Below are positions 37,466 through 46,438 of a stretch of 64,000 bases of DNA, one piece after another. How positions within the stretch are numbered: position 1 is the first letter of the stretch; each line of letters starts with the position of its first letter. The position numbers and the translations under genes were made by a program. The notes under the pieces are model-generated. The model had not been told where the DNA came from, did no database searches, and saw only the letters and a program-made list of their open reading frames with translations. Source of the DNA: Sphingobium sp. HWE2-09 (GTDB taxonomy: Bacteria; Pseudomonadota; Alphaproteobacteria; Sphingomonadales; Sphingomonadaceae); the NCBI RefSeq assembly GCF_035989265.1, contig NZ_JAYKZX010000003.1, positions 2,294,001-2,358,000 of the forward strand, in the 5' to 3' direction.

Positions 37466-38041
37466 ATGACCGATCCCTTTGCCCTGTTCGACCTATGGTA
37501 TGCCCAAGCGCGCGAAACCGAAATCAACGACAGCAACGCGATGGCGCTGGCGACTGCCGATGCGCGCGGGCAGCCATCGGTGCGCATGGTGCTGTTGAAG
37601 GGCCATGGGCCGGACGGTTTTGTCTTCTACACCAATTTCGAGGGACGCAAGGCGGGCGAATTGCTCGACAATCCCCATGCCGCCTTGCTGTTCCACTGGA
37701 AATCGCTGCGGCGGCAGATCCGGATCGAGGGCGCGGTCGGCCCGGTGGACGACGCCACCGCCAACGCCTATTTCGCGACGCGGGGCCGCGACAGCCAGCT
37801 GGGCGCCTGGGCATCCGACCAGTCCCGCCCCCTGCCCGATCGCCAGACCTTCCAGGATCGGTTCGAAGCGATGAGCGCCCGGTTCGACGGCGGGCCGGTG
37901 CCGCGCCCGCCGCACTGGTCGGGCTTTCGCCTGACGCCCGAACGGATCGAGTTCTGGCAGGATCGCGAACATCGCCTGCATGAGCGGCGGCTGTTCACAC
38001 GTGTTGCGGACGGCTGGAGCGAGGGGCTGCTCTACCCCTGA
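37466..38041 (+). CDS. pdxH: Pyridoxamine 5'-phosphate oxidase
   Basis: From the ATG at 37466, with AAGGA 6 bases upstream, the product is 191 residues. It has the FMN/PLP-binding features QPSVRMVLLKGHGPDGFVFY, ALLFHWKSLRRQIRIEGAVG, and the C-terminal ERIEFWQDREHRLHERRLFT with the conserved R-L-H-x-R. It oxidises pyridoxamine phosphate to PLP, the vitamin B6 cofactor. A TTG two codons upstream is an alternative start. It is divergent from the DnaJ-like gene. Confidence 0.93.
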   Translation: MTDPFALFDLWYAQARETEINDSNAMALATADARGQPSVRMVLLKGHGPDGFVFYTNFEGRKAGELLDNPHAALLFHWKSLRRQIRIEGAVGPVDDATANAYFATRGRDSQLGAWASDQSRPLPDRQTFQDRFEAMSARFDGGPVPRPPHWSGFRLTPERIEFWQDREHRLHERRLFTRVADGWSEGLLYP

Positions 38042-38197
38042 TGGCCGATGCGCAGGCGTGGAAAGACGCCCGTGCTTCGTCTTCCCTGATGCGACGGGTT
38101 GCCCTGCGATTGCGGGTGGCCCATGCGCCTGTTAGGTGTCGGCCTGACAGATGGATAACAGGCAAGGGCCGCATGGACGCGGTTCAAAAGGGATTTG

Positions 38198-39529
38198 ATG
38201 CGAAACAGACTGACAGCCTTCATCCTCATCGGCATGGTTCTGGGGGTGATCACGGGTTTCGTGGCCAATCTGTGGGTCGGTGGCGATGCGACGCTGGCCA
38301 AGGATGTGGCGGGCTATTTCCACCTGCTGGCCGACATCTTCCTGCATCTGATCAAGATGATCATCGCGCCTTTGGTCTTTTCCACGCTGGTCGCGGGCAT
38401 CGCCCATATGGGCGACAGCGCGGCGCTGGGGCGGATCGGCGGGCGGGCGCTCGCCTGGTTCATCATCGCCAGCCTGATTTCGCTGACGTTGGGCCTGATC
38501 TTCGTCAATTTCTTCCAGCCGGGCGCAGGGCTGAACCTGGTCCGGTCGGGGGCGGAAGCGGGCGTCAGTACCGAAGCGCTCAATTTCCGCGACTTCATCC
38601 TGCACGTCTTCCCCACGTCCATGGTGGGCGCGATGGCGGACAATTCGATCCTGCAGATCGTCGTCTTCTCGCTGTTCGTCGGCGTCGCGCTGACGGCGAT
38701 CGGCGAACGCGGCAAGCCGATCGTCACCGTGATCGAGGCGATGGTCGAACTGATGCTCCAGGTGACGGGCTATGTCATGCGCGTCGCCCCCTTCGCGGTG
38801 TTCGGCGCGCTGGCGTCTTCCATCACCGTGCAGGGGCTGGGCGTGCTCAAAACCTATGGCGCGCTGGTCGGCGAATTTTATATCGCGCTCTTCTGCCTGT
38901 GGTTGCTGCTGTTCGGCGCGGGATCGATCTTCCTGGGCAAGCGGATGTTCAAACTGATCCGCTATGTCCGCGAACCGATATTGATCGCTTTTTCCACCGC
39001 CTCGTCCGAAGCCGCTTACCCCAAGATGCTGGAACAGCTTGATCGCTTCGGCATTCCGCGCCGCATCTACAGCTTCGTGCTGCCGCTGGGCTATAGTTTC
39101 AACCTCGACGGGTCGATGATGTATTCGACCTTTGCGACCATCTTCATCGCGCAGGCCTATGGCATCGACCTGCCGATCGCGACGCAGATCACCATATTGC
39201 TGGTGCTGATGGTGACCAGCAAGGGCATTGCCGCCGTGCCGCGCGCGAGCCTTGTCGTCGTCGCCGCCACGCTGGGGCAGTTCGACCTGCCGGTCGAGGG
39301 CATCGCCTTCATCCTGGCGGTCGACCATTTCATGGATATGGGCCGCACCGCCACCAACGTGCTGGGCAACGCCATCGCCACGTCGGTGATCACCAAGTGG
39401 GAAGGGATGCTGGAGGTCGAGGAGCCGATCGACGTGCCCCACCCCAAGGCGCCGGCGCATACGGTGGCGCATGGTCGAGGCGGGCTGGAACTGGCGCCGG
39501 ACATGGTGGAGAATGACCGGAAGGGGTGA
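38198..39529 (+). CDS. Dicarboxylate/amino acid:cation symporter (DAACS)
   Basis: The 443-residue protein has the DAACS layout: membrane segments at the N-terminus (TAFILIGMVLGVITGFVANL), LIKMIIAPLVFSTLVAGIAHM, the serine-rich FSTASSEAAYPKMLEQLDRFG, and the glutamate-transporter-like GYSFNLDGSMMYSTFATIFI and VDHFMDMGRTATNVLGNAIA. It would bring in C4-dicarboxylates or glutamate/aspartate with cations. The ATG at 38198 has AAGGGA 5 bases upstream. A second, damaged copy of this family lies at 40667. The chemical identity of the substrate cannot be read from sequence. Confidence 0.9.
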   Translation: MRNRLTAFILIGMVLGVITGFVANLWVGGDATLAKDVAGYFHLLADIFLHLIKMIIAPLVFSTLVAGIAHMGDSAALGRIGGRALAWFIIASLISLTLGLIFVNFFQPGAGLNLVRSGAEAGVSTEALNFRDFILHVFPTSMVGAMADNSILQIVVFSLFVGVALTAIGERGKPIVTVIEAMVELMLQVTGYVMRVAPFAVFGALASSITVQGLGVLKTYGALVGEFYIALFCLWLLLFGAGSIFLGKRMFKLIRYVREPILIAFSTASSEAAYPKMLEQLDRFGIPRRIYSFVLPLGYSFNLDGSMMYSTFATIFIAQAYGIDLPIATQITILLVLMVTSKGIAAVPRASLVVVAATLGQFDLPVEGIAFILAVDHFMDMGRTATNVLGNAIATSVITKWEGMLEVEEPIDVPHPKAPAHTVAHGRGGLELAPDMVENDRKG

Positions 39530-39571
39530 CGAGGGTTCGACGCCATAGGTAGCGGGAGACTTACGTCCGCT

Positions 39572-39648
39572 ACACCCTCTCCCAGCTGCGACTAGGCAGC
39601 ACGCTGCCAAGTCTTCGCAACCCTCTCCCTCAAGGGAGAGGGAATATG
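39572..39648. repeat. Dispersed palindrome, family B copy 2
   Basis: CTCTCCC, then CCCTCTCCCTCAAGGGAGAG near its right end, form hairpins between convergent genes (symporter and bestrophin). Confidence 0.6.
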
Positions 39649-39649
39649 G

Positions 39650-40534
39650 TCACCACAGCACGCCGCGTACCGGGGTGATCGGGTCCGGCGCGGGGTCGCC
39701 GATCGACTGGAGCAGGTCGATCTCGATCGTGCGGCACATGGCGCTCAAAGGTACGTCGTGCACGGTGTTGGCGAAGGGATCGACCAGATCGTCGCCGATC
39801 CGCAGTACGGCCATGAACATCAGGCCCGCGACGGTGGAGCCGAGCGGCGTGGCAAAGCCCAGCGTTTCGACCAGGCCGATCGGCAGTGCGATGCAGAAGA
39901 TATGGGTGAAGATGGTCGGCAGGTAGCGATATTGGACGGGCAGCGGCGTATTCTTGATCCGCTCCATCCCGCCCTGCGCATTGGCGATATCGACCAGCAC
40001 CGCTTCCATCTGCGCCTGCTGGATGGTGTCGATCCACCCTTCGCGCCGCGCAATGTCGATCCGACGGCCGGTGCTGTCGAGCAGGCCGTTAGCCGGATTG
40101 GTGCGCGACAGCGCCTGCCCCTTGTCCCGTTCGGCCACGAAGCGGGTGACGTCATCGTCCAGCGGTTGACGCCGCAACTGGCAGCGGAGCGCGTTCACAT
40201 AAGCGATCTGGCGCTTGACGATTTCGCGCTTCATGTCGCGCGCCATCGGATCGGGAAGGAAATTGCGGGTGGCGCGCGACAGGCTGCGCGAGGCGTTGAT
40301 CATCGCGCCCCAGAGCGTGCGCCCTTCCCACCAACGCTGATAGGCGCTGTTGGAGCGGAACCCCAGGAACAGCGCCAGCGCAGAGCCGAACAGGGTCAGC
40401 GGCAGCGACGGCGCTTTGAACGGCAACACGAAATAGGCGATGGTCACCGTACAGTCCCACACGAACAACACGGTAAGCGGTCCCCAGACTTCGGACGCCA
40501 GCCGACGCAGGCTGGGAACGGAATCGACGATCAT
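39650..40534 (-). CDS. Bestrophin-family membrane protein (second copy)
   Basis: From the ATG at 40534, with GGGAG 8 bases upstream, the product is 294 residues, the same length as the bestrophin at 20986. It has VLFVWDCTVTIAYFVLPFKA, FLGFRSNSAYQRWWEGRTLW, NTPLPVQYRYLPTIFTHIFC and DDLVDPFANTVHDVPLSAM. It is probably a pentameric channel. Many residues match the other copy exactly, including GWIDTIQQAQMEAVLVDIAN against GWIDTIQQSRIEGLLVDMSN. It is convergent with the first symporter and divergent from the second. Confidence 0.9.
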   Translation of the reverse strand: MIVDSVPSLRRLASEVWGPLTVLFVWDCTVTIAYFVLPFKAPSLPLTLFGSALALFLGFRSNSAYQRWWEGRTLWGAMINASRSLSRATRNFLPDPMARDMKREIVKRQIAYVNALRCQLRRQPLDDDVTRFVAERDKGQALSRTNPANGLLDSTGRRIDIARREGWIDTIQQAQMEAVLVDIANAQGGMERIKNTPLPVQYRYLPTIFTHIFCIALPIGLVETLGFATPLGSTVAGLMFMAVLRIGDDLVDPFANTVHDVPLSAMCRTIEIDLLQSIGDPAPDPITPVRGVLW

Positions 40535-40666
40535 GCAAGTCTCCCGAATACAGGACTGGGGCAACGTGCGATGGCGCGAAATGCTCCGATATCGAAACGA
40601 AATATTGTGCAGTGCGAAACCCGCATCCGTATCGCTCGTTGATTAGCGATCCAGCGGGAGACGTGC

Positions 40667-41936
40667 ATGACCAGCCAAGCGCCAGAAACGGATCATGCGG
40701 AGAATGGCCGCAAGGATCGGGCACGATCGCTGCAGTGGCAGATGCTGGCCGGTTTCCTGATCGGGCTGACGCTGGGGCTGGCCGCCTATATGATCGCGCC
40801 GGGCGCGCCGTGGATCGGCACCGTCACCACCTATGTCACCGGACCGATCGGGCAGATATTCCTGCGCCTGCTATTCATGCTGGTGATCCCGTTGCTGGTG
40901 TCGGCCCTGATCGTGGGCATCGCCGAAATGGGCGAGTTGCGATCGTTGCGGCGGGTCGGGCTGCGCACGCTGGTCTATACGCTGGCGGTGTCCAGCATCG
41001 CGGTGGTCGTCAGCCTGTTGCTGGTCGATCTGTTGCGGCCAGGCGGCGGGGTCGATCCTGCGCAGGCGCAGGCGATGCTGGCCGATGCGGGGACCGGCGC
41101 GAAGGCGATCCTGGCGCGCGGCGGCGATACGCCCAGCGGGATGCAGGCGCTGATCGCGATCGTCCCCGACAATATCATCGGCGCGATGGCGGATAACGAC
41201 ATATTGGCGGTGATGGTCTTCGCCCTGTTCTTCGGCATCGGTCTGGTGCTGGTGCAGACCCGGCAATCGAAAATCCTGCTGGATGCGATGGAGGGCTTGT
41301 TCGAGGTGTCGATGCGTCTGATCGGCATCGTCATCCGCCTCTGCTGCTGCGCCTGTCGGCCTATGTCGGCGTGGTGTTGCTGGCTTTGGGATTGCAGATG
41401 TTCGGCGTCTATTCGCTGCTGATCGCGTTTCTGGCGCGGCGATCACCCTGGCGCTTCTTCGCGGCGGTGCAGGAGGCGACGGTCATGGCCTTCGCCACTG
41501 CATCGTCCAACGCGACGTTGCCCACCGCCATCCGGGTGGCGGAGGAAAAGCTGCACCTGCCGCGCCGCATATCGCGCTTCGTCTTGACGATCGGCGCGAC
41601 CGCGAACCAGAACGGCACCGCGATGTTCGAAGGCATTACGGTCATTTTCCTCGCCCAGTTTTTTGGCGTGGAGTTGGGTCTGGGCCAGCAGGTGATGGTG
41701 ATGCTGGTATGCATATTGGGCGGGGTCGGCACCGCGGGCGTGCCTGCCGGATCGTTGCCGGTGGTGGCGATGATATTGGGCATGGTGGGCGTGCCGCCCG
41801 AAGGCATCGGGTTGGTGCTGGGGGTCGATCGTTTCCTCGACATGTGCCGCACGGCGCTTAATGTCACCGGTGATCTGGTGGCGGCGACCGTGATATCGGC
41901 CGGGAAGAGGATGGACGGGAAAGGGTCGCGGCATGA
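40667..41936 (+). pseudogene. DAACS symporter disrupted by two frame changes and a deletion
   Basis: The gene starts with a normal ATG (GGGAG upstream) and encodes a symporter N-terminus (LAGFLIGLTLGLAAYMIAPG, LLFMLVIPLLVSALIVGIAE). At about 41340 the reading leaves this frame: IGIVIRL is followed by unrelated residues. The family sequence resumes in another frame with LLLRLSAYVGVVLLALGLQM. About 20 residues expected between are missing, a deletion not divisible by three. Near 41880-41936 the resumed frame again runs past the end without a stop, while the third frame ends in TGA overlapping the ATG of the next gene, the normal layout. The signature FATASSNATLPTAIRVAEEK and GATANQNGTAMFEGITVIFL are intact. 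Confidence 0.75.
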
Positions 41937-42553
41937 CGGGCTATCGCATCGGCGCGGCGATCGTGGCGCTGGTCAGCCTGACGGGCATCATGGTGCAGTT
42001 CGATGCGACGCTGACGCAGACCGGGTCGGTCGGCGCGACGCTGTGGACGCTGCTGCGATTTTTCACCATCTGGGCCAATATGCTGGTCGTGCTGACGCTG
42101 GGCGCGATTGCGCTGGGCCGCGATGTTTCGCCCCGGCTGGTGGGCGGGATGCTGCTGTCGATCCTGCTGGTCGGGATCATCTACGGGCTGCTGCTGCGCG
42201 GGTTGCTGTCGCTCAGCGGCGGGGCGTTGCTGGCGGATGCCTTGCTGCACAAGGTGACGCCGCTGCTGGTGCCGCTATGGTGGATCGGCTTTGCCGCCAA
42301 GGGTCGGCTGGGCTGGCGCGATCCCTGGATATGGGCGATCTTCCCGGCCGCCTACCTGCCCTATGCCCTGCTGCGGGGGCTGGCGGAGGGGCATTATGCC
42401 TATCCCTTTATCAATGTGACGAAGCTGGGCATCGGGCAGGTCGCGATCAACGCGGTGCTGATCGCGATCGGCTTCGTCGCGGCGGGCCATGCGCTAGTGT
42501 GGATCGACCGGCGGTTCAGCGCGCGGCCTTTGCCGCCTCCGCCCACCAGATAA
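41933..42553 (+). CDS. Pr6Pr-family membrane protein
   Basis: The 206-residue protein has about six membrane segments (YRIGAAIVALVSLTGIMVQF, LRFFTIWANMLVVLTLGAIA, LVGGMLLSILLVGIIYGLLL). It has the family features FTIWANMLV and a conserved HKVTPLLVPLWWIGFAAKGR with W and the late YPFINVTKLGIGQVAINAVL. The Pr6Pr family is of unknown function. Its ATG overlaps the probable original stop codon of the symporter gene. The last 38 bases overlap the convergent FMN reductase gene. Confidence 0.8.
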   Translation: MTGYRIGAAIVALVSLTGIMVQFDATLTQTGSVGATLWTLLRFFTIWANMLVVLTLGAIALGRDVSPRLVGGMLLSILLVGIIYGLLLRGLLSLSGGALLADALLHKVTPLLVPLWWIGFAAKGRLGWRDPWIWAIFPAAYLPYALLRGLAEGHYAYPFINVTKLGIGQVAINAVLIAIGFVAAGHALVWIDRRFSARPLPPPPTR

Positions 42554-43085
42554 GGCTTTTCGCGAAACCGGCAAAGCCGCGCTCCAGCGCTGCGCCGCCG
42601 TCGCCCTGCGGCTGCGCATTGTCGTCCAGCGTCTGGCCGATCTGGCCGACGCTCAGGCGTTCGGGCACGACGACCATGCCCATGGCGGATAGCGTCACCG
42701 TCCAGTCGGCGTGACTGTTCACGCCTGCAAAGCGGCCCATCGAATAGCTGGCGATGGCGGCGGGGCGGCGATCGAATTCCTTGAGATAATGGTCGACCAG
42801 ATTTTTGAGGCCCGGCTGCATCCCGCGATTATATTCGCCCGCGACGAAGATGAAGGCGTCGGCGGCAGTCAAGCGATCGGCCAATTGCGCCATGGCGGCG
42901 GGGGCTTCACCGGGCGGATAGTCGCTATAGCGCCAGTCGAGCATGGGGAGGTCGATCGCCTTGGCATCGATGAGTTCGGCGCTGTGGCCCAAGGCTTCGA
43001 TTTCCCGGACGATATAGTCTGCGAGACGGATGCCGAGACGGCCACGCCGATAGGAGCCGTAGAGGACGAGGATATCGAGCGCCAT
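42516..43085 (-). CDS. NADPH-dependent FMN reductase-like protein
   Basis: From the ATG at 43085 the product is 189 residues. It has a flavodoxin-like fold: LDILVLYGSYRRGRLGIRLA (phosphate-binding loop), AFIFVAGEYNRGMQPGLKNL with the conserved GEYNxxxPxxLKN, and VDHYLKEFDRRPAAIASYSM. Such enzymes reduce FMN or quinones with NADPH. Frames extending upstream to 43181 add a poor N-terminus. The gene is convergent with the Pr6Pr gene. Confidence 0.87.
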   Translation of the reverse strand: MALDILVLYGSYRRGRLGIRLADYIVREIEALGHSAELIDAKAIDLPMLDWRYSDYPPGEAPAAMAQLADRLTAADAFIFVAGEYNRGMQPGLKNLVDHYLKEFDRRPAAIASYSMGRFAGVNSHADWTVTLSAMGMVVVPERLSVGQIGQTLDDNAQPQGDGGAALERGFAGFAKSLIWWAEAAKAAR

Positions 43086-43202
43086 GCGAAGCCTTCCCTG
43101 TTGGTGCAGGGCGGTCTTCGCATGGCTGGGCCGGAGCGTCCAGTTGGTCCGTGCCCTGGCGCGGGCCGAAGCCAAGTCCAACCCTTATCGTGCTGGATCG
43201 AC

Positions 43203-43234
43203 GGCGGGACTGGGCTCCCGCCTGCGCGGGAGCA
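43203..43234. repeat. Dispersed repeat, family A single arm
   Basis: CGGGACTGGGCTCCCGCC followed by TGCGCGGGAGC is a shorter member of the family also at 17735, 31696, 50187 and 51221. Confidence 0.65.
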
Positions 43235-43243
43235 CATGATATT

Positions 43244-43426
43244 TTAGCGGAGCTTGGCGATGTTCAGGCTGTCTTCCTTGGCGCGGGCTTTCACCAATTC
43301 CTCGGTGCGGGTCAGCGCCTTGGCGATGGCTTTGAGGCCCATGCCTTTCTTCGCCAGCGTGTGCAGCTTCTGGACCTCATCCTGGGTCCAGGGCTGTTTG
43401 TGGCGTTCGAAACGTTGTTCGGCCAT
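43244..43426 (-). CDS. 60-aa helical protein after purA
   Basis: The 60-residue product (MAEQRFERHKQPWTQDEVQK, LHTLAKKGMGLKAIAKALTR) looks like a small homeodomain/SANT-type helix-turn-helix, with conserved W and a basic second helix (TRTEELVKARAKEDSLNI). Similar short proteins are found widely in sphingomonads with unknown function. Its ATG lies 4 bases after the purA stop, so it should be cotranscribed with purA. Confidence 0.6.
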   Translation of the reverse strand: MAEQRFERHKQPWTQDEVQKLHTLAKKGMGLKAIAKALTRTEELVKARAKEDSLNIAKLR

Positions 43427-43430
43427 CCCC

Positions 43431-44720
43431 TTAATCCGCGAAGGGATCGCGGACGAGGATGGTGTCGTCGCGTTCGGGGCTGGTGGAGACGAGCGTGACC
43501 GGGCAGCCGATCAGCTCCTCGATCCGGCGGATATATTTGATCGCCTGTGCGGGCAGGTCCGCCCAGCTGCGCGCGCCCGCCGTCGTGTCCTGCCAGCCTT
43601 CGATATCCTCATAGATCGGCTGCGCCTTCGCCTGATCCTGCGCATGGGCGGGCAAATAGTCGTAGGTCTGGTCGCCGATCTTATAGCCGACGCAGATTTT
43701 CAGCGTGTCGAAGCCATCGAGTACGTCCAGCTTGGTGAGCGCGATGCCGGTGACGCCCGATACCGCGATCGATTGGCGCACCAGCACGGCGTCGAACCAG
43801 CCGCAGCGGCGCTTGCGGCCGGTGACGGTGCCGAACTCATGGCCGCGTTCGCCCAGCCGCTGGCCGGTGGCGTCTTCCAATTCGGTGGGGAACGGGCCGG
43901 AGCCGACGCGGGTAGTATAGGCCTTGACGATGCCAAGGACGAAGCCCGCCGCATTGGGACCAAGGCCGGTGCCGCTGGCGGCCGTACCCGCCACCGTGTT
44001 GGACGAGGTGACGAAGGGATAGGTGCCATGATCGATGTCGAGCAGCGTGCCCTGCGCACCTTCGAACAGGATGCGCTTACCGTCCGCCTTCGCCTTGTTC
44101 AGCGTCAGCCAGACCGGCTTGACGAAGGGCAGGATGAAGTCGGCGATTTCGGTGAGGTCGGCCATCAGCTGCGCGCGATCGATCGGCGCTTCGCCAAAGC
44201 CCGCGCGCAGGGCGTCATGATGGGCGGTCAGGCGGTCGATCTGGAGGTCGAGATCGTCCAGATGGGCCAGGTCGCAGACGCGGATAGCGCGGCGGCCGAC
44301 CTTGTCCTCATAGGCCGGGCCGATGCCGCGACGGGTGGTGCCGATCTTGCCCGCGCCCGATGCATCTTCGCGCAGGCCGTCGAGGTCGCGGTGAAAGGGC
44401 AGGATCAGCGGGCAGGTTTCGGCGATCTGGAGATTGTCTGGCGTGATGGTGACACCCTGCCCCTTGAGCTTGGCGACCTCATCGCGGAAGTGCCAGGGGT
44501 CCAGCACGACGCCATTTCCGATGACGCTCAAGGTGCCGCGCACGATGCCCGACGGCAGCAGCGACAGCTTGTAAACCTTTTCGCCCACCACCAGCGTATG
44601 GCCGGCATTATGCCCGCCCTGGAAACGGGCGACGACGTCGGCACGCTCCGACAGCCAGTCGACGATCTTGCCTTTGCCTTCGTCGCCCCATTGGGCGCCG
44701 ATCACGGTCACATTTGCCAC
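43431..44720 (-). CDS. purA: Adenylosuccinate synthetase
   Basis: The start is the GTG at 44720 giving [20 protein letters not shown] with the GTP-binding GxxGDEGKGK loop; the product is 429 residues, the normal length. It also has [40 protein letters not shown] and [20 protein letters not shown]. It joins IMP and aspartate with GTP on the way to AMP. The frame continues upstream to 44756 but that adds residues not seen in the family. It lies 145 bases downstream of hisZ. Confidence 0.94.
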   Translation of the reverse strand: MANVTVIGAQWGDEGKGKIVDWLSERADVVARFQGGHNAGHTLVVGEKVYKLSLLPSGIVRGTLSVIGNGVVLDPWHFRDEVAKLKGQGVTITPDNLQIAETCPLILPFHRDLDGLREDASGAGKIGTTRRGIGPAYEDKVGRRAIRVCDLAHLDDLDLQIDRLTAHHDALRAGFGEAPIDRAQLMADLTEIADFILPFVKPVWLTLNKAKADGKRILFEGAQGTLLDIDHGTYPFVTSSNTVAGTAASGTGLGPNAAGFVLGIVKAYTTRVGSGPFPTELEDATGQRLGERGHEFGTVTGRKRRCGWFDAVLVRQSIAVSGVTGIALTKLDVLDGFDTLKICVGYKIGDQTYDYLPAHAQDQAKAQPIYEDIEGWQDTTAGARSWADLPAQAIKYIRRIEELIGCPVTLVSTSPERDDTILVRDPFAD

Positions 44721-44865
44721 AGATACAGTCCTCCGCCCGCCGCGCGGACCGGCCATGCCCTTCGACGGGACTCGGCATGCCGGTGGGATGAAGCGGGCGG
44801 CGCGACATTGTTGCGGCCACCCTATGCGGGGCGCGCGTTAGCCGCGCTGCCCCGATGAAGTCAAG

Positions 44866-45990
44866 TCAATAGGCGCGCGGGCTTGCGCCATCCAGCCAGT
44901 GCGAGCAGCGCTGGGCCGCGCCATCCTCGCCTTGCGACAGGGCGGCAACGGTATGCCAGCCTTGCGCGCGCAGGTCGGTCGCGCGCGCGGCGTCATGGCC
45001 GAGCGGCAGAAACAGGCGCTTGGGCGCTTCGCCGCCGAACCCCGCGTCGATCAGCGGGTCGGGATAGAGGGAAAAGCCCATGGCCGGTTCGTCCGCACCG
45101 TCCGCCCGGGCGATGGCATAGCTGCCGCCGCGGCCGATTTCACCGATGAAGCCTTCGGCGAAGATGGAGAAGCCGAACCAGTTCTGAAATTCAAAGCCAT
45201 GCCGTTCGGTGGGGTCGAGCGTCAGGGTGATGTCCCAGCCGATCGGCTTGGCGATGGCGCGCAGGCCCGCGATCCGGCTGTCGATCGCGCCGCCCAGTTG
45301 CGCGCTGAACGCTTCGAGCCGCGCCATGGCGGGGTGGAACGGCCCGGTCGCTTCGATAAGCGGCAGATAGGCGGCGGCGGCGGGGCTGATCGCGACGAGC
45401 GCGCCAGCGTCCTTGGCGTCTAGTTCGGTACGGACCGCCTCGACTTCATGCGCGGCTAGCGGCAGCGGGCCGACGGCCAGCGCGTCGATCAGGTCGGGCA
45501 GCGTGAAGTCGATGGTGATGCCGGTGACGCCCGCCGCCTGCAACGCTTCGATCGCGATGTTGACGATCTCCACCGCGGCGGCGGCGCTGTCGCTGCCGAT
45601 CAATTCCGCGCCGAGTTGGAGTTTTTCGCGTTCGGGGCGGAGTTGGCTGGCCTTCTGGCGGATGACGGGACCGGCATAGGACAGGCGCAGCGGGCGCGGC
45701 GCGGCGGCCAGGCGCGTGGCGGCGATGCGGCCGACCTGCGCCGTCATGTCCGGGCGGAAGGCCAGGCTGCGCTGCGACACCGGATCAACGGCGCGGACCA
45801 GATCCTGCGCGCGCATGGATTTGAGGCGCTGGGTCAGCGTATCCTCAAACTCCGCGAGTGGGGGCATGACCCGTTCATAGCCATGGGTCGCGACCGTATC
45901 GAGCACGCGGCGCGCGAGGCGCGCGGAGGCTTCGGCCTGCGGCGGCAGGCGATCGGAGAGTCCTTCAGGGAGAAGGCTTGGCGGGATCAT
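44866..45990 (-). CDS. hisZ: ATP phosphoribosyltransferase regulatory subunit HisZ
   Basis: From the ATG at 45990 the product is 374 residues. It resembles the catalytic core of histidyl-tRNA synthetase but lacks anticodon binding: LPEGLSDRLPPQAEASARLA, DTLTQRLKSMRAQDLVRAVD, SQRSLAFRPDMTAQVGRIAA and GRGGSYAIARADG. HisZ activates the short HisG in histidine biosynthesis. A GTG three codons upstream is an equally possible start. The neighbour downstream is purA, an arrangement commonly seen in sphingomonads. Upstream lies the disrupted DUF559 gene. Confidence 0.88.
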   Translation of the reverse strand: MIPPSLLPEGLSDRLPPQAEASARLARRVLDTVATHGYERVMPPLAEFEDTLTQRLKSMRAQDLVRAVDPVSQRSLAFRPDMTAQVGRIAATRLAAAPRPLRLSYAGPVIRQKASQLRPEREKLQLGAELIGSDSAAAAVEIVNIAIEALQAAGVTGITIDFTLPDLIDALAVGPLPLAAHEVEAVRTELDAKDAGALVAISPAAAAYLPLIEATGPFHPAMARLEAFSAQLGGAIDSRIAGLRAIAKPIGWDITLTLDPTERHGFEFQNWFGFSIFAEGFIGEIGRGGSYAIARADGADEPAMGFSLYPDPLIDAGFGGEAPKRLFLPLGHDAARATDLRAQGWHTVAALSQGEDGAAQRCSHWLDGASPRAY

Positions 45991-46001
45991 GGCGGGCACC
46001 T

Positions 46002-46379
46002 TTACTCCCTCCCCCCTTGGGGGGAGGGTTGGGGAGAGGGGGTTTCGCGCAACGCCTGCGCTATCATGCTCAGCACACCCTCGATATTCCCCATCACATC
46101 AGGATTGGCAAAACGGATCACGCGATACCCCAGCGATTCCAGAAACTCTGTTCGCCGCGCGTCATAGCGATCTTTGGCGGAATGTGTATCCCCGTCTAAT
46201 TCTATGATGAGGCGGGCGGCCTTTGATGCGAAATCGGCGATATAGGGCGCGATGATCGTCTGGCGCGTGAATTGCTGATTTTCGAAGCGGTTGGCGCGCA
46301 GCGCGAGCCATAGTTTTTATTCTGCGGGGGTGGGATTGGCGCGCATGTGCTTTGCGCGTTGTTTGAGCGTTGGGTCCAA
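46002..46379 (-). pseudogene. DUF559 endonuclease-like protein with an in-frame stop
   Basis: Reading the minus strand from about 46379 gives LDPTLKQRAKHMRANPTPAE, then TAA (46319-46317), then KLWLALRANRFENQQFTRQT, IIAPYIADFASKAARLIIEL, DGDTHSAKDRYDARRTEFLE and a normal end at 46004-46002. The reading matches DUF559 proteins, which usually have a Gln at the position of the TAA, so one C-to-T change would explain the stop. No ATG starts the frame; ACG or TTG at the expected position could be a second change. The gene is squeezed between two dispersed repeats, serA and hisZ. DUF559 proteins are small endonuclease-fold proteins that sit alone in many genomes. Confidence 0.75.
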
Positions 46380-46396
46380 GCGCAACGTTGCTCCCC

Positions 46397-46436
46397 CTCT
46401 CCCAACCCTCTCCCCAGAGGGGAGAGGGCTTTTAGA
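46397..46436. repeat. Dispersed palindrome, family B copy 3
   Basis: CCCTCTCCCAACCCTCTCC is followed by AGAGGGGAGAGGGCT. A similar element (CCCTCCCCCCTTGGGGGGAG) lies at the other side of the DUF559 pseudogene (about 46008-46048). Confidence 0.6.
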
Positions 46437-46438
46437 GT

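Noticed and set aside
36127-37983. 618-codon plus-strand frame
   Set aside because: It runs opposite to the DnaJ-like gene and through pdxH in the wrong frame; long shadow frames are common in this GC range.
38132-39610. 492-codon minus-strand frame rich in His, Asp, Arg and Gln
   Set aside because: Composition is that of an antisense shadow of the symporter gene, which has clear family motifs.
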